DNA of 64,000 nt from Bacteroidota bacterium (GTDB taxonomy: Bacteria > Bacteroidota > Bacteroidia > Chitinophagales > Saprospiraceae), in NCBI GenBank assembly GCA_003045895.1, contig PZPC01000001.1, positions 62,001 through 126,000 of the forward strand. The letters run 5' to 3'. How positions within the stretch are numbered: the first letter of the stretch is position 1; each line of letters opens with the position of its first letter. A program made the position numbers and the translations under genes. Below the pieces are notes generated by a model. The model was not told the DNA's origin, ran no database searches, and worked only from the letters and a program-made list of their open reading frames with translations. This document shows positions 1 to 8,580 of this stretch, piece after piece.

Positions 1-40
1 GGAAGCATAAAACCAACGCTCCCTTTGGTCTCTTTGACTT

Positions 41-68
41 TTCTTTGACCACGGTATAGGTCAAAGAA
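41..68 (-). terminator. Inverted repeat at end of polysaccharide operon, possible terminator
   Basis: A perfect 10-bp inverted repeat, TTCTTTGACC / GGTCAAAGAA, flanks an 8-nt loop. It begins just past the stop codon of the last polysaccharide gene, where the 25-kb minus-strand operon should end. There is no clear U-tract after the stem on the minus strand, so termination is inferred from position and structure only. Confidence 0.45.
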
Positions 69-77
69 GGTGTATGT

Positions 78-1055
78 TTACTTGGTCTCCAGGACGGTTT
101 TTTCTACTTGCTCGGCTATCCAGCGAAAGGTTTTTGCCATTCCTTCCCGGAGCGGTAAAGTAGGTTTCCAGTGAATCTTCTCCTGGATCAGGCGGTTGTC
201 CGAATTCCGGCCCCGCACCCCGGTTGGGCCGGGAATGTTTTTGATGCTGATCTGCTTGCCGGAAATCTCAATGACCATTTTAGCCAGGTCGTTGATCGCG
301 ATCATCTCATCGGAACCAATGTTGACCGGCCCACTAAAATCCGATTCCATCAGCCGGCGTACCCCTTCGAGGCACTCGTCGATGTAGAGGAAAGAGCGGG
401 TCTGTTTGCCATCGCCCCAGATCTCGATGTGATCGCCATCCTCGGCCTCGGCTACTTTGCGACAAACTGCTGCCGGCGCTTTTTCCCGGCCGCCGGTCCA
501 GGTGCCTTCCGGGCCGAAAATGTTGTGAAAACGAGCCACCCGGACTTCCAGGCCATAATTTCGCTGGTAGGTGAAGTAGAGTCTTTCGCTGAATAATTTC
601 TCCCAACCATATTCACTATCCGGCTGAGCGGGGTAGGCCGAATCTTCGGAGCATACCGGGTTGTCGGGGTCCAATTGGTTGAATTCGGGATAGATGCAGG
701 CCGAAGAGGAATAGAAGATTTTCTTGACGTTGGCCATTCTGGCGGCGTGCAGGATGTTTAAGTTGACGAGTGCCGAATTGTGCATAATATCGGCATCATT
801 TTCGCCGGTGAAGATAAATCCAGCTCCGCCCATATCCGCTGCCAGTTGGTAGATTTCATCAAAAGGTCGGTTGACTACCCGGCCACAGACCACCGGGTCG
901 CGCAGGTCGCCCAGGATGAATTCATCCGCGGCAAAGTCCGAAAATTCGGGGTGTTTCAAGTCTACGGCCCTTACCCAGTAGCCTTCATTTTTTAGCCGCA
1001 AACAGAGATGAGACCCAATAAAGCCTCCCCCGCCACATACCAGTGCATGTTTCAT
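78..1055 (-). CDS. GDP-mannose 3,5-epimerase-like NAD-dependent sugar epimerase
   Basis: Extended SDR-family nucleotide-sugar epimerase of 325 residues, predicted cytosolic. The NAD-binding glycine motif GGGGFIG lies at residues 8-14. The Tyr-xxx-Lys pair is Y149/K153. The segment SSSACIYPEF and the stretch FHNIFGPEGTWTGGREKAP closely resemble plant GDP-mannose 3,5-epimerase. C120 and K192 fall exactly where the plant catalytic Cys145 and Lys217 lie (constant offset of 25, shared with Y174/K178). The family converts GDP-D-mannose to GDP-L-galactose or GDP-L-gulose, so this gene probably supplies an L-sugar donor for the polymer. It is the last gene of the operon in this window. A related GDP-sugar epimerase activity is possible, but the catalytic residue match makes the call fairly firm. 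Confidence 0.82.
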   Translation of the reverse strand: MKHALVCGGGGFIGSHLCLRLKNEGYWVRAVDLKHPEFSDFAADEFILGDLRDPVVCGRVVNRPFDEIYQLAADMGGAGFIFTGENDADIMHNSALVNLNILHAARMANVKKIFYSSSACIYPEFNQLDPDNPVCSEDSAYPAQPDSEYGWEKLFSERLYFTYQRNYGLEVRVARFHNIFGPEGTWTGGREKAPAAVCRKVAEAEDGDHIEIWGDGKQTRSFLYIDECLEGVRRLMESDFSGPVNIGSDEMIAINDLAKMVIEISGKQISIKNIPGPTGVRGRNSDNRLIQEKIHWKPTLPLREGMAKTFRWIAEQVEKTVLETK

Positions 1056-1088
1056 TTTTTTTGAATTTTAGGTTGGTTAATGAATGAT

Positions 1089-1775
1089 TTAAAACGATTT
1101 TTCTTGCTGTACGCCTTGGATCGGCCTGATCACCCGGCAAGGGTTCCCGCCGGCGATTACATTAGCAGGGATATCATGGGTGACGAGGCTATTGGCTCCA
1201 ATGACCGTGTTTTCCCCAATAGTAACCCCTTTGAGGACGACGGTATTCAGCCCGATCCAGGCGTTCCGCCCAATCCGGACCGGCCGTGCCTCCTCTCCCC
1301 CGATGGTGTGCCTTTGCGCGGCGGCCAGCGGGTGCCAGTCCCAGTCGGTGATCAGCACGTTGGCACCGCAAAGCACGCCGTCTTCAATGATGACTTGCCT
1401 GGCAGCTCCGATCACCGTACCGCTCATGCCTACCCCGTTGCCGATCACCACTTCCGCTTCCGGGCGAAGAGTAGAGATCATACACCTGCGGTTGACGCCT
1501 ACCAGATTGGAAGTTGCATCCGAGCGAAAGGAACAGTCCGAGCCGATCGAGATATTCGATAGGGGCGTGCGGTGCACATAGGGGCGCCCAAAAAACGTGG
1601 CATTGTGGCCAAGGGCGATGCCTTTTAACCGAAGCAAAAAACAGGTGGTCTGGGTAGAATAGCGGCACAGCAGCCACAGGCGACTGCGCCGGATCGTATT
1701 GAAGACCCGGCCCGGCAGGTCAGATCTCAGTTTTTGATTAAACGTCCCAGGTATTTTGACCGTACCGTACATCAA
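1089..1775 (-). CDS. Left-handed beta-helix (hexapeptide repeat) O-acyltransferase
   Basis: A 228-residue hexapeptide-repeat acyltransferase of the WcaF/maltose-acetyltransferase type. Irregular [LIV]-G-x4 repeats run from about residue 85 to the C-terminus. The motif DWDWHPL in the middle is the usual catalytic-His loop of sugar O-acetyltransferases. The end, IAGGNPCRVIRP, is the standard signature of the family. A roughly 70-residue N-terminal part without repeats precedes the helix. It probably acetylates a hydroxyl of the repeat unit from acetyl-CoA. It lies 33 nt from the epimerase gene and belongs to the same operon. It does not look like the WbpD N-acetyltransferase that the WbpB/WbpI pathway would need, so that step may be encoded elsewhere. 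Confidence 0.8.
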   Translation of the reverse strand: MMYGTVKIPGTFNQKLRSDLPGRVFNTIRRSRLWLLCRYSTQTTCFLLRLKGIALGHNATFFGRPYVHRTPLSNISIGSDCSFRSDATSNLVGVNRRCMISTLRPEAEVVIGNGVGMSGTVIGAARQVIIEDGVLCGANVLITDWDWHPLAAAQRHTIGGEEARPVRIGRNAWIGLNTVVLKGVTIGENTVIGANSLVTHDIPANVIAGGNPCRVIRPIQGVQQEKSF

Positions 1776-1808
1776 AAAAGTGCTTTTCGGATGGCTATTG
1801 GCAGCCCC

Positions 1809-3515
1809 TTATTTTTGGATGAAATAGTTGTTGATAAATAAGCCGTCGATCCCGGAATCAAACAGGCAGCGGATAGCCTCTTTGGGATGATTGATGATTG
1901 GCTCGCCGAGGATATTAAAAGAAGTGTTGAGGATAACGTATTCTCCTGTCAATTTCCCGAATTCGTGGATCAGCTCCCAATACCTGGGGTTGGTTTCCTT
2001 GCGCACCAGTTGAGGGCGAGCCGTGCCGTCTACGTGCACCACCGCAGGGATTTTGTCTTTTTTTTCCGCTTTGACATCAAAAGAGGTGATCATAAAAAAC
2101 TCTTCCCGGGCTCCATCGAGGTATTCATGCATTTTTTCGTGTAGCATGGAAGGGCAAAAGGGGCGGAATCCTTCCCGGAATTTTACCCAGGCGTTAATGA
2201 TGTCTTTGTTTTCCGGCTTGAGCGGACTCATGAGGATGGAGCGATTTCCCAAAGCGCGGGGGCCGGCTTCCATCCTGCCCTGAAACCAGGCAATGATTTT
2301 ATCCTCAGCAAGTAACTGAGCCGCTAATTGGGAGGGATTCTCTACGTATTCATATTTCAGCTTGCGTACTTTGAGTATCTTTTCAACTTCTTCGTTGGTA
2401 AACTGACTGCCCTTATAGAGGTCTTGTAGCTGGTAGCCTTTGAAGGGATGATGCCGGTAATAAACATTTAGGGCAGCTCCTACCGCCAGACCAGAATCAC
2501 CCGGGTTGGGATAGATGTATTGTTTTTCGATCAGTTGGCCGCGGTTGTTCCAAATCCGTTGATTCAATTTTACGTTCAAAAAAACGCCTCCAGCACAGGC
2601 AATGCTTTTAACCCCCGTCTGCTGGCACCAACCAAACACCAGGTTCATGATGCAATCTTCCAGTTTGCGCTGTGCTTCCGCGGCAATATTTTCCCGGCCG
2701 TATTGTTTGATCAACGCTTCGACTTCTTTGGCTTCGGCCAGGTGAAATTGGGTGGATCCGCTTTCATTCCAGTAAGCTGTTTCGCCAATCTCCGCAGGCT
2801 TTACCAGCTTTTCGCCTTCAAAGACGGGGAAATACTTGTCGAGCACCCCCTGGCAAGACGTGGTATCGCCATAAGGGGCAAGCCCCATGGTTTTGCCTTC
2901 GCCATCGCCATGTATCCAGTGCAGGCCTTCGGTGACAATGCTGTAGGCCAGGCCAATACCGGCTTCCCGCCCGTATCGCACGAGTGGGCGAATGGTGTTG
3001 CCTTCTCCCATCCAGACCGAGGTGGTTACCTCATCCCCCATGCCGTCAATGGAGAAGATCAGGCATTGATCGTAGACTTCCTGCGTGAAATAAGCCGAGG
3101 CTGCATGTACCAGGTGATGCTCCTGGTTGATAAATTTGGAAGTATCATGCAGTTTAAAGTCCGGATAGTAGATGGGGGGTAAGATCTCTTCGATGCTCAG
3201 GGATCGTTTCAGCGTCGCTGTTATTTTATCTTTGATTAAACGGGCTTTATCGGCTCTGCTCAGGCTGTTGTTGCGCAAGCCCAGCAGCGAGATCAGGTTC
3301 TTGGGGGTGTCTTTCCAACTAAAACCGATGTAATCGAGGTCGTTGATGCTATTGAGTTGGCCCTGCTTCAGACAATAGGCAATCGATTGTACCGGCACAT
3401 TGTTGGAATGTTTGATCCTAACCAGTCTTTCTTCCTGGATGTCAGCGACAATTTCACCATCCACAATCAGTGCGGCACTAGAGTCGTGTCCGACATGAAT
3501 TCCTAATATTTTCAT
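1809..3515 (-). CDS. NodU/CmcH-family carbamoyltransferase
   Basis: 568-residue O-carbamoyltransferase. The N-terminal YrdC/Kae1-like half starts MKILGIHVGHDSSAAL. It carries the metal-binding His motif QEHHLVHAASAYF near residue 135. The C-terminal half has the NodU signature RMEAGPRALGNRSIL near residue 420 and ends NTSFNILGEPI, also typical. The family transfers carbamoyl from carbamoyl phosphate, through carbamoyl-adenylate, to a sugar hydroxyl, as in Nod factors and antibiotics. Here the acceptor is presumably the exopolysaccharide repeat unit or its nucleotide-sugar precursor. It lies between a GT4 gene and the acyltransferase, which suggests a decoration block at the 3' end of the operon. 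Length is normal for the family. Confidence 0.9.
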   Translation of the reverse strand: MKILGIHVGHDSSAALIVDGEIVADIQEERLVRIKHSNNVPVQSIAYCLKQGQLNSINDLDYIGFSWKDTPKNLISLLGLRNNSLSRADKARLIKDKITATLKRSLSIEEILPPIYYPDFKLHDTSKFINQEHHLVHAASAYFTQEVYDQCLIFSIDGMGDEVTTSVWMGEGNTIRPLVRYGREAGIGLAYSIVTEGLHWIHGDGEGKTMGLAPYGDTTSCQGVLDKYFPVFEGEKLVKPAEIGETAYWNESGSTQFHLAEAKEVEALIKQYGRENIAAEAQRKLEDCIMNLVFGWCQQTGVKSIACAGGVFLNVKLNQRIWNNRGQLIEKQYIYPNPGDSGLAVGAALNVYYRHHPFKGYQLQDLYKGSQFTNEEVEKILKVRKLKYEYVENPSQLAAQLLAEDKIIAWFQGRMEAGPRALGNRSILMSPLKPENKDIINAWVKFREGFRPFCPSMLHEKMHEYLDGAREEFFMITSFDVKAEKKDKIPAVVHVDGTARPQLVRKETNPRYWELIHEFGKLTGEYVILNTSFNILGEPIINHPKEAIRCLFDSGIDGLFINNYFIQK

Positions 3516-3550
3516 GGGTAAAGGGTTTAAAATTGAAAGCAGGTTTTCAA

Positions 3551-4846
3551 TTAGGGGATTAAATTGTTGGTTGAATAGGTTTTCTTAGCTTCGAGCAAAT
3601 GCTGGTAGATGCGGATGAGATCCTGGTAGATCACATCCGGATTATTGCGTACCAGCCCTCTTTTGCGGGCCTGACGGCCCAGGGCTGCGGCTCTTTCCGG
3701 GTCCCGAATGAGTTCGAGAATGGCTCCGGCCAGCGCCCAGGGGTCACCGTCCTGAACTAAAAGCCCTTCCTGGTTGTCTTTGAGCAGGCTGCCTGTTCCA
3801 CCGGAATTGGTCGAAACAACCGGGATTCCCAGCAGCATCGCTTCCTGCACACTATTGGGGGCATTATCGATATGAGAAGGATGTACGAAAATGTCCACCG
3901 CTAACAACTTCCGGGTCAAGCCATCCGGTGTCAGGTTGCCCAGCAAGTTGACCTGGTAATCCTCGAACCGTAGGCCGAGCTGCTTGCGAACGATTCGCGC
4001 CAATTGGCTCTGCGGCGCAATGCCTGCAACTCCCCACTCAAAATTGGGCCCCAGGATGCCTTTGAGTAAAACGGCGGATTCTAAGATCGTTTCGAGGCCT
4101 TTGTAGAGGTTTTCCCGGATGGTGGACAACAAGATAAACTTGCCCCGCCCGGTATGCGACTCCCATTCCATTTGGTGAAAGGCGGGTCGGATCATATCAT
4201 CGCAATGGTGATAAGTGGCTTGTGGCGCCAATACTTTGGTCAGCCGGCGGTCCCAGTCGGTTCGGCCAATAAAATGCCTGGCAGTTAGAAAGATTTCGCG
4301 CTCGCGCCGGGCAATTTTAAGGGCCTGGAGGTATTCCTGCCAGTAGCTATTGCCTTTTAGTAGGTCGATTAGGCGGCTGTAGCGAATGCTATCCCATTTG
4401 GAAATGCCACTGAAATATTTCCGCGTGTAAACGGTCAAATTTCCCTGGATCCACACAACTACCGGCAAAGTGGTCGCAGTGGCCACCCGGCCAAAGCCCT
4501 GCTCCGTACCAAAAATATGGATCATATCCGGTTTAAAGTCCCGAATGACTTCCATAAAATCCGCCAGTTCACGGGGGGGCTCAATCCGGGCGGTGTGCCG
4601 CCACCAGAGCCTGCTCCATTTGCCTTGCGGATACTCGGGTAAGAGATAATACCGGGTGTCGGAATGATCCGACGGGAAAGATTGTACGGCTGGCACTTTC
4701 CACCTGAAAGCCAGTGCTAATTGAATAGTAGGATCTGCAGCAAATTTTTCCTCGAGGGAATCAACCCAGCCTCCGCCAACGCCAACCTGGCCGGTCAGCT
4801 TTTCGGTGGCCAGTGACGGGGTATTGGTAAACCAAAGTATACGCAT
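3551..4846 (-). CDS. Glycosyltransferase family 4 (GT-B fold)
   Basis: 431-residue retaining GT-B glycosyltransferase. The N-terminal acceptor domain begins MRILWFTNTPS. In the C-terminal donor domain, STIRENLYKGLETIL marks the start of the second Rossmann fold. The motif HIDNAPNSVQEAMLLGIP provides the EX7E-type nucleotide-sugar binding site, followed by VVSTNSGGTGSLL. No membrane segment is evident. The enzyme probably acts at the cytoplasmic face, adding a sugar to the undecaprenyl-linked repeat unit. Sugar specificity cannot be read from the sequence. It sits between the flippase and the carbamoyltransferase with short gaps. Confidence 0.88.
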   Translation of the reverse strand: MRILWFTNTPSLATEKLTGQVGVGGGWVDSLEEKFAADPTIQLALAFRWKVPAVQSFPSDHSDTRYYLLPEYPQGKWSRLWWRHTARIEPPRELADFMEVIRDFKPDMIHIFGTEQGFGRVATATTLPVVVWIQGNLTVYTRKYFSGISKWDSIRYSRLIDLLKGNSYWQEYLQALKIARREREIFLTARHFIGRTDWDRRLTKVLAPQATYHHCDDMIRPAFHQMEWESHTGRGKFILLSTIRENLYKGLETILESAVLLKGILGPNFEWGVAGIAPQSQLARIVRKQLGLRFEDYQVNLLGNLTPDGLTRKLLAVDIFVHPSHIDNAPNSVQEAMLLGIPVVSTNSGGTGSLLKDNQEGLLVQDGDPWALAGAILELIRDPERAAALGRQARKRGLVRNNPDVIYQDLIRIYQHLLEAKKTYSTNNLIP

Positions 4847-4888
4847 AGTAGAAGAATTGTTAAATAGGGTAGTAGGTTACAGGTTCGA

Positions 4889-6232
4889 TCAACGGTTCCA
4901 AATGCCCGTCGCCTTGCCCGTAATGATTTTTTTGTATTGGACGGCAGAAACAAGGTGACCGAAAAACAGACAGGTTATCGTGGCCAGGATAACGCCCGCA
5001 CTACCCAGTCCGTAGGTTTTAGCAAATAAGATGGATAACGGAATATTCAACGCGGCAGAAACGACTGCCAGCAGCAGTTGCAGCCGCACTTTGCTGACCC
5101 CATTGAGAAAGGTCACGTAGATGCCGCCCCAGGATACTTCGATGACATAAACCATCATCAAGATCGAAAGCAAGACCGGAACCTCCACGCTTGGTACCCA
5201 CAACTGGTAAAAGGGGCGGGAGATGAGCATTAACACCAGGCTTCCGACAAGCAGGAGCCGCCAAATCTTGATCAGCTTGCGGTTGGTTGTTTGAATCCAC
5301 GGGGTGTCTTTTTTTACGTATGCTTCGGTGTAAGCTGACCAAAACGGCAGGCAAATAATGGAAAAGACCTGCGTGGCAATGCCAAAATACTTGTAGGCAA
5401 TGTTGTAAGGCGTCACCGCTGCCGGTCCCAGGATTTGGGTAATGATCATGTTGTCGGTGGAAAACATCACGGTGGCTGAAATCTGAATAATGAAAAACTG
5501 TATTCCCAGCGAGGCCAATTCTTTAAAATGTCCGGGTCGTACGTATTTAAGCCCGGGCCGGTAGGCTTGGTAGTTTTTGGAAAAGGAAAATATATTGGCA
5601 AACAACAAAACCAGTACGGGGCTTAGCCCTACCGCAATTCCCAGATAGACGAGTGATCCTGTTGTGGTTCGGATCAGTACGACAATGAGCAGCAACGACA
5701 ACAGGTTGGCGACCAGGTTGTAAAATCCGCTCAGGGAAGGTTGCTGGTCTGCGGTGAAGATCATGTAAACCAGTTTGAGCACAAAAGTGGTGCTGAAGAA
5801 ACTCACGACAATGATCGCCAGCAGGCTGAGGTCCTGGGTAAGGGAGGGCGAAGCATTTAGAATACGCGACCAATTCAACAGGGGATTGATCGCCAAAAAC
5901 AAAGCCAGCATAGCCAGGGAAATCATCGTGATGATCGCGTAGGCGGAACTGACGTAGATACGCCCCAGGTCCTTGTTTCCATTGGCCATTGCTTCCGCCA
6001 GGCGATTTCGCAAGCCGTTGCCCAGGCCAAAATCAAAAAAAGTAAACCAACCGACTACCGAAGAGAGCGTGAGCCAAATGCCATATTGCTCTTCATTGAC
6101 GTAACCAATCGTAAGCGGAACCAGCAGTAAGCCGATTGCCATGTTGCAGCCCTTGATCAGGAGCGAGGCTAGAATTTGCTTTTTGGTTCTTACCGACCGC
6201 TGGTTGCCCCGGTTGATTAACTCCAGCAGCAT
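4889..6232 (-). CDS. Wzx-type polysaccharide flippase (MOP superfamily)
   Basis: Integral membrane protein with about 12 hydrophobic segments, of the Wzx/polysaccharide-synthesis MOP family. The N-terminal part has QILASLLIKGCNMAIGLLL followed by the EEQYGIWL motif typical of Wzx (inter-helix loop, 'YG.W'). It probably flips the undecaprenyl-diphosphate-linked repeat unit to the periplasm for polymerisation. I chose the internal ATG preceded by AGGAAA. An upstream in-frame ATG at 6310 would give 473 residues but overlap the polymerase gene by 35 nt, unlike the 4-8 nt overlaps elsewhere in the operon. The adjacent polymerase fits a Wzx/Wzy-dependent pathway. Confidence 0.87.
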   Translation of the reverse strand: MLLELINRGNQRSVRTKKQILASLLIKGCNMAIGLLLVPLTIGYVNEEQYGIWLTLSSVVGWFTFFDFGLGNGLRNRLAEAMANGNKDLGRIYVSSAYAIITMISLAMLALFLAINPLLNWSRILNASPSLTQDLSLLAIIVVSFFSTTFVLKLVYMIFTADQQPSLSGFYNLVANLLSLLLIVVLIRTTTGSLVYLGIAVGLSPVLVLLFANIFSFSKNYQAYRPGLKYVRPGHFKELASLGIQFFIIQISATVMFSTDNMIITQILGPAAVTPYNIAYKYFGIATQVFSIICLPFWSAYTEAYVKKDTPWIQTTNRKLIKIWRLLLVGSLVLMLISRPFYQLWVPSVEVPVLLSILMMVYVIEVSWGGIYVTFLNGVSKVRLQLLLAVVSAALNIPLSILFAKTYGLGSAGVILATITCLFFGHLVSAVQYKKIITGKATGIWNR

Positions 6233-6275
6233 TTTCCTGACGCTTATAACAAGTTGATACAATTTATCTTTAATT

Positions 6276-7619
6276 TTAAGCAACTGGTTGTGGAAACATA
6301 GGCACTTCAACGATCGGCTGTTCCGTGGCGGTGTCAGCGGAATTGGTTGTCAAAATTTCCTGGGTAGCAGCCGGGTAAAAATGATTGGAAAAAATCAGTG
6401 CCAGCAAGAGACCGTGATAAAAGGGGCTCCACTGGACTATCGTAAAGTTGGCAATGGCAAAAGCCAAGAGGGCAAAAAAACTACCCCAATATTGGGACTG
6501 CCGCGCCTTTTTCCACAATTGCATCAGGAAAGAAAACAGAAAGGCCAGGTACATGATTCCACCGACCAACCCATAGTAATAGAACAGCTTAAGATAGCCG
6601 ACGTGAATTTGAGAGCTACGTCCCATCAGGAGCCGCTCCATTGCTGGTGTATCTATACCTCCGGTGCCAAATATTGGCTGCTTGGGAAACACTTTGAAAA
6701 ATACTTCAAAGGCAAAAAGTCGGGTACTTGCACTATGGTCAAACAATCTATTCTTAACAAATTGCTGCACATTTACACCTAATAAATTGGCGGTAGTAGC
6801 TAAGCCCACGATCAGAACGGTGGCCATCAGGGCATACTTCAGGGCATTCAAGAGCTTATTTCGCTGGGTAAATGTATTTTGGGCAGCAACAATCAGAAAG
6901 CCCAACATAATCCAGCGGGCACTCGATAAGAAACTGAGGAGCCCGGCAGCAATCAGCCAGATGCCTTTCTTCAACCCGCTGGTATGGGGTAGGCCCCAAA
7001 GGATACTGAAGATGGCAATCGCATCTATCCCAATGGAAGAGGTGGTGATCCAGGAATAAATGGAAAGCCGGTAACCTGCCAAAAAACGGGATACCGCATC
7101 AGTTGATTCTTTTGGGTGCTCCGCGTAATATTGTGACAAGCGATCAAAGGACAACCCCGCTTTGAAATCCTCCATATTTAGAAAAAAGGAAGGGTTGCTA
7201 ATTTGTAAAATCGAGGTTATGGCTGCTATTACCAGCGTCACACCAAGTATATTTACCGAAATATGGATCCATTTTGCTGGAAAATGAGTGTTTTCGATCC
7301 ACAAAAAAGCCACGAAGGAAAGAATAAAAGGGTTGGAATAAAAGTATTTGACCACCTCAATGGGGGTCACATTGTCCGACACTAAAATATTCGACACCAG
7401 GGTATAAGCAGCGAAGCAACCCAGCAAAACCAGGTAATAAGGAATGCGGAGGTTTTTCCCGCTGGTATAAATACGGTAGAACGAGTGTGCCAGCAACAGC
7501 ATTCCCAAAAATCCGAATACATAATCCGGCACGGTACCGGTTCCGTACCGGACCACGTAGCTGTAAAAGGGATACAGGCTGAGCGTTAAAAGATAGATGA
7601 CAGCAGGGGCATTTTTCAC
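6276..7619 (-). CDS. Wzy-like O-antigen/exopolysaccharide polymerase
   Basis: 447-residue polytopic membrane protein with about 11-12 hydrophobic helices and a large extracytoplasmic loop in the second half (around GTGGIDTPAMERLLMGRSS). This arrangement matches the Wzy/O-antigen-ligase superfamily. The family is poorly conserved, so the call rests on topology and on position next to the flippase. It would link undecaprenyl-linked repeat units into polymer at the periplasmic face. The hydrophilic C-terminal tail of about 35 residues is probably cytosolic. An O-antigen ligase role is the main alternative. Confidence 0.78.
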   Translation of the reverse strand: MKNAPAVIYLLTLSLYPFYSYVVRYGTGTVPDYVFGFLGMLLLAHSFYRIYTSGKNLRIPYYLVLLGCFAAYTLVSNILVSDNVTPIEVVKYFYSNPFILSFVAFLWIENTHFPAKWIHISVNILGVTLVIAAITSILQISNPSFFLNMEDFKAGLSFDRLSQYYAEHPKESTDAVSRFLAGYRLSIYSWITTSSIGIDAIAIFSILWGLPHTSGLKKGIWLIAAGLLSFLSSARWIMLGFLIVAAQNTFTQRNKLLNALKYALMATVLIVGLATTANLLGVNVQQFVKNRLFDHSASTRLFAFEVFFKVFPKQPIFGTGGIDTPAMERLLMGRSSQIHVGYLKLFYYYGLVGGIMYLAFLFSFLMQLWKKARQSQYWGSFFALLAFAIANFTIVQWSPFYHGLLLALIFSNHFYPAATQEILTTNSADTATEQPIVEVPMFPQPVA

Positions 7620-7629
7620 GACGCAGGGA

Positions 7630-8580
7630 TTAATGTGCTTTGGTAAGGGCTGGGTGTGCTACCTGTGCGGGTCTGGAGACCGGTGCCGAGCGAATCTGAT
7701 TGACCAATTCAATCGAAGGCCGGACGTCGTTGAGGCCATAGCCGTTCCCTTCCAGGATGACTTCGTACATCCGGGTATGCAGATCGGTAAACCCTTCGGA
7801 AAATTCCATTTCTTCCCCGTCGACGGTGATGGAGCGGTAAGTGGGTTTACCTGCTGCTACGGCCTGGTGGGGCAGGTCGTTTTTGTCAATGGCCAGGTAC
7901 CAGTTGACGTAGGCGTTTTCCAATTCCAGGAAGCCACTCATCTTGTTCGGTTCCTTCAGATAAACCTTGTTTTGGATTACCGGCCCGAAGATCCAGATCA
8001 GCATGTCAAAAAAGTGAATGCCAATATTGGCAGAAATGCCGCCAGACTTACTTTCATCTCCCTTCCAGGAATAATTGTACCACCGGCCGCGGGAAGTGAT
8101 ATAGGTAAGATTAACTTCCTGCTTGTCCCTTTTGGGTTGGGCCATAATCTTCTCCCGGAAGGCAATAATCAGCGGGTGTACCCGCAGTTGTAGAATGCCG
8201 TACACCCGGCCCTCGCTTTCCAACTCCAATTGCTGGAGCGCATCCAACTGCCAGGGATTGGTGACCAGGGGTTTCTCACAGATGGCGTGCACCCCCAGGC
8301 GCAGTGCCAGGCGCATGTGCGCGTCGTGCAGGTAGTTGGGCGAGCAAATGGTGAGGTAGTCAATAGCGGTTCGCGCGGGGTCGCGTTTGATCCGTTCGAG
8401 GTGCCGGTCAAAGCGTTCGAATTCGGTAAAAAAGGCAATGTCGTGGGAATAGCGATCGAGAATGCCCACCGAATCGTTGGGGTCCAGGGCGGCGATGACA
8501 CTGTTGCCCGTAGCTTGAATGGATTCCAGGTGGCGAGGAGCTATATAACCAGCTACCCCCGTAATTCCGAAGTATTTCAT
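7630..8580 (-). CDS. wlbA: UDP-N-acetylglucosaminuronate 3-dehydrogenase (WlbA/WbpB, Gfo/Idh/MocA family)
   Basis: 316-residue Gfo/Idh/MocA oxidoreductase. The N-terminus, with GYIAPRH in the dinucleotide-binding loop, then SVGILD, CSPNYLHDAH, ICEKPLV and SANIGIHFFDML, follows the known WlbA/WbpB enzymes closely. WlbA oxidises C3 of UDP-GlcNAcA, the first step towards UDP-2,3-diacetamido-2,3-dideoxyglucuronic acid. Length is normal for this subfamily. Its start overlaps the upstream 2-epimerase stop by 4 nt, implying translational coupling. The 2-epimerase and the UDP-sugar 6-dehydrogenase in the same operon support the pathway. The partner aminotransferase (WbpE-like) and N-acetyltransferase (WbpD-like) are not in the window. 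Confidence 0.9.
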   Translation of the reverse strand: MKYFGITGVAGYIAPRHLESIQATGNSVIAALDPNDSVGILDRYSHDIAFFTEFERFDRHLERIKRDPARTAIDYLTICSPNYLHDAHMRLALRLGVHAICEKPLVTNPWQLDALQQLELESEGRVYGILQLRVHPLIIAFREKIMAQPKRDKQEVNLTYITSRGRWYNYSWKGDESKSGGISANIGIHFFDMLIWIFGPVIQNKVYLKEPNKMSGFLELENAYVNWYLAIDKNDLPHQAVAAGKPTYRSITVDGEEMEFSEGFTDLHTRMYEVILEGNGYGLNDVRPSIELVNQIRSAPVSRPAQVAHPALTKAH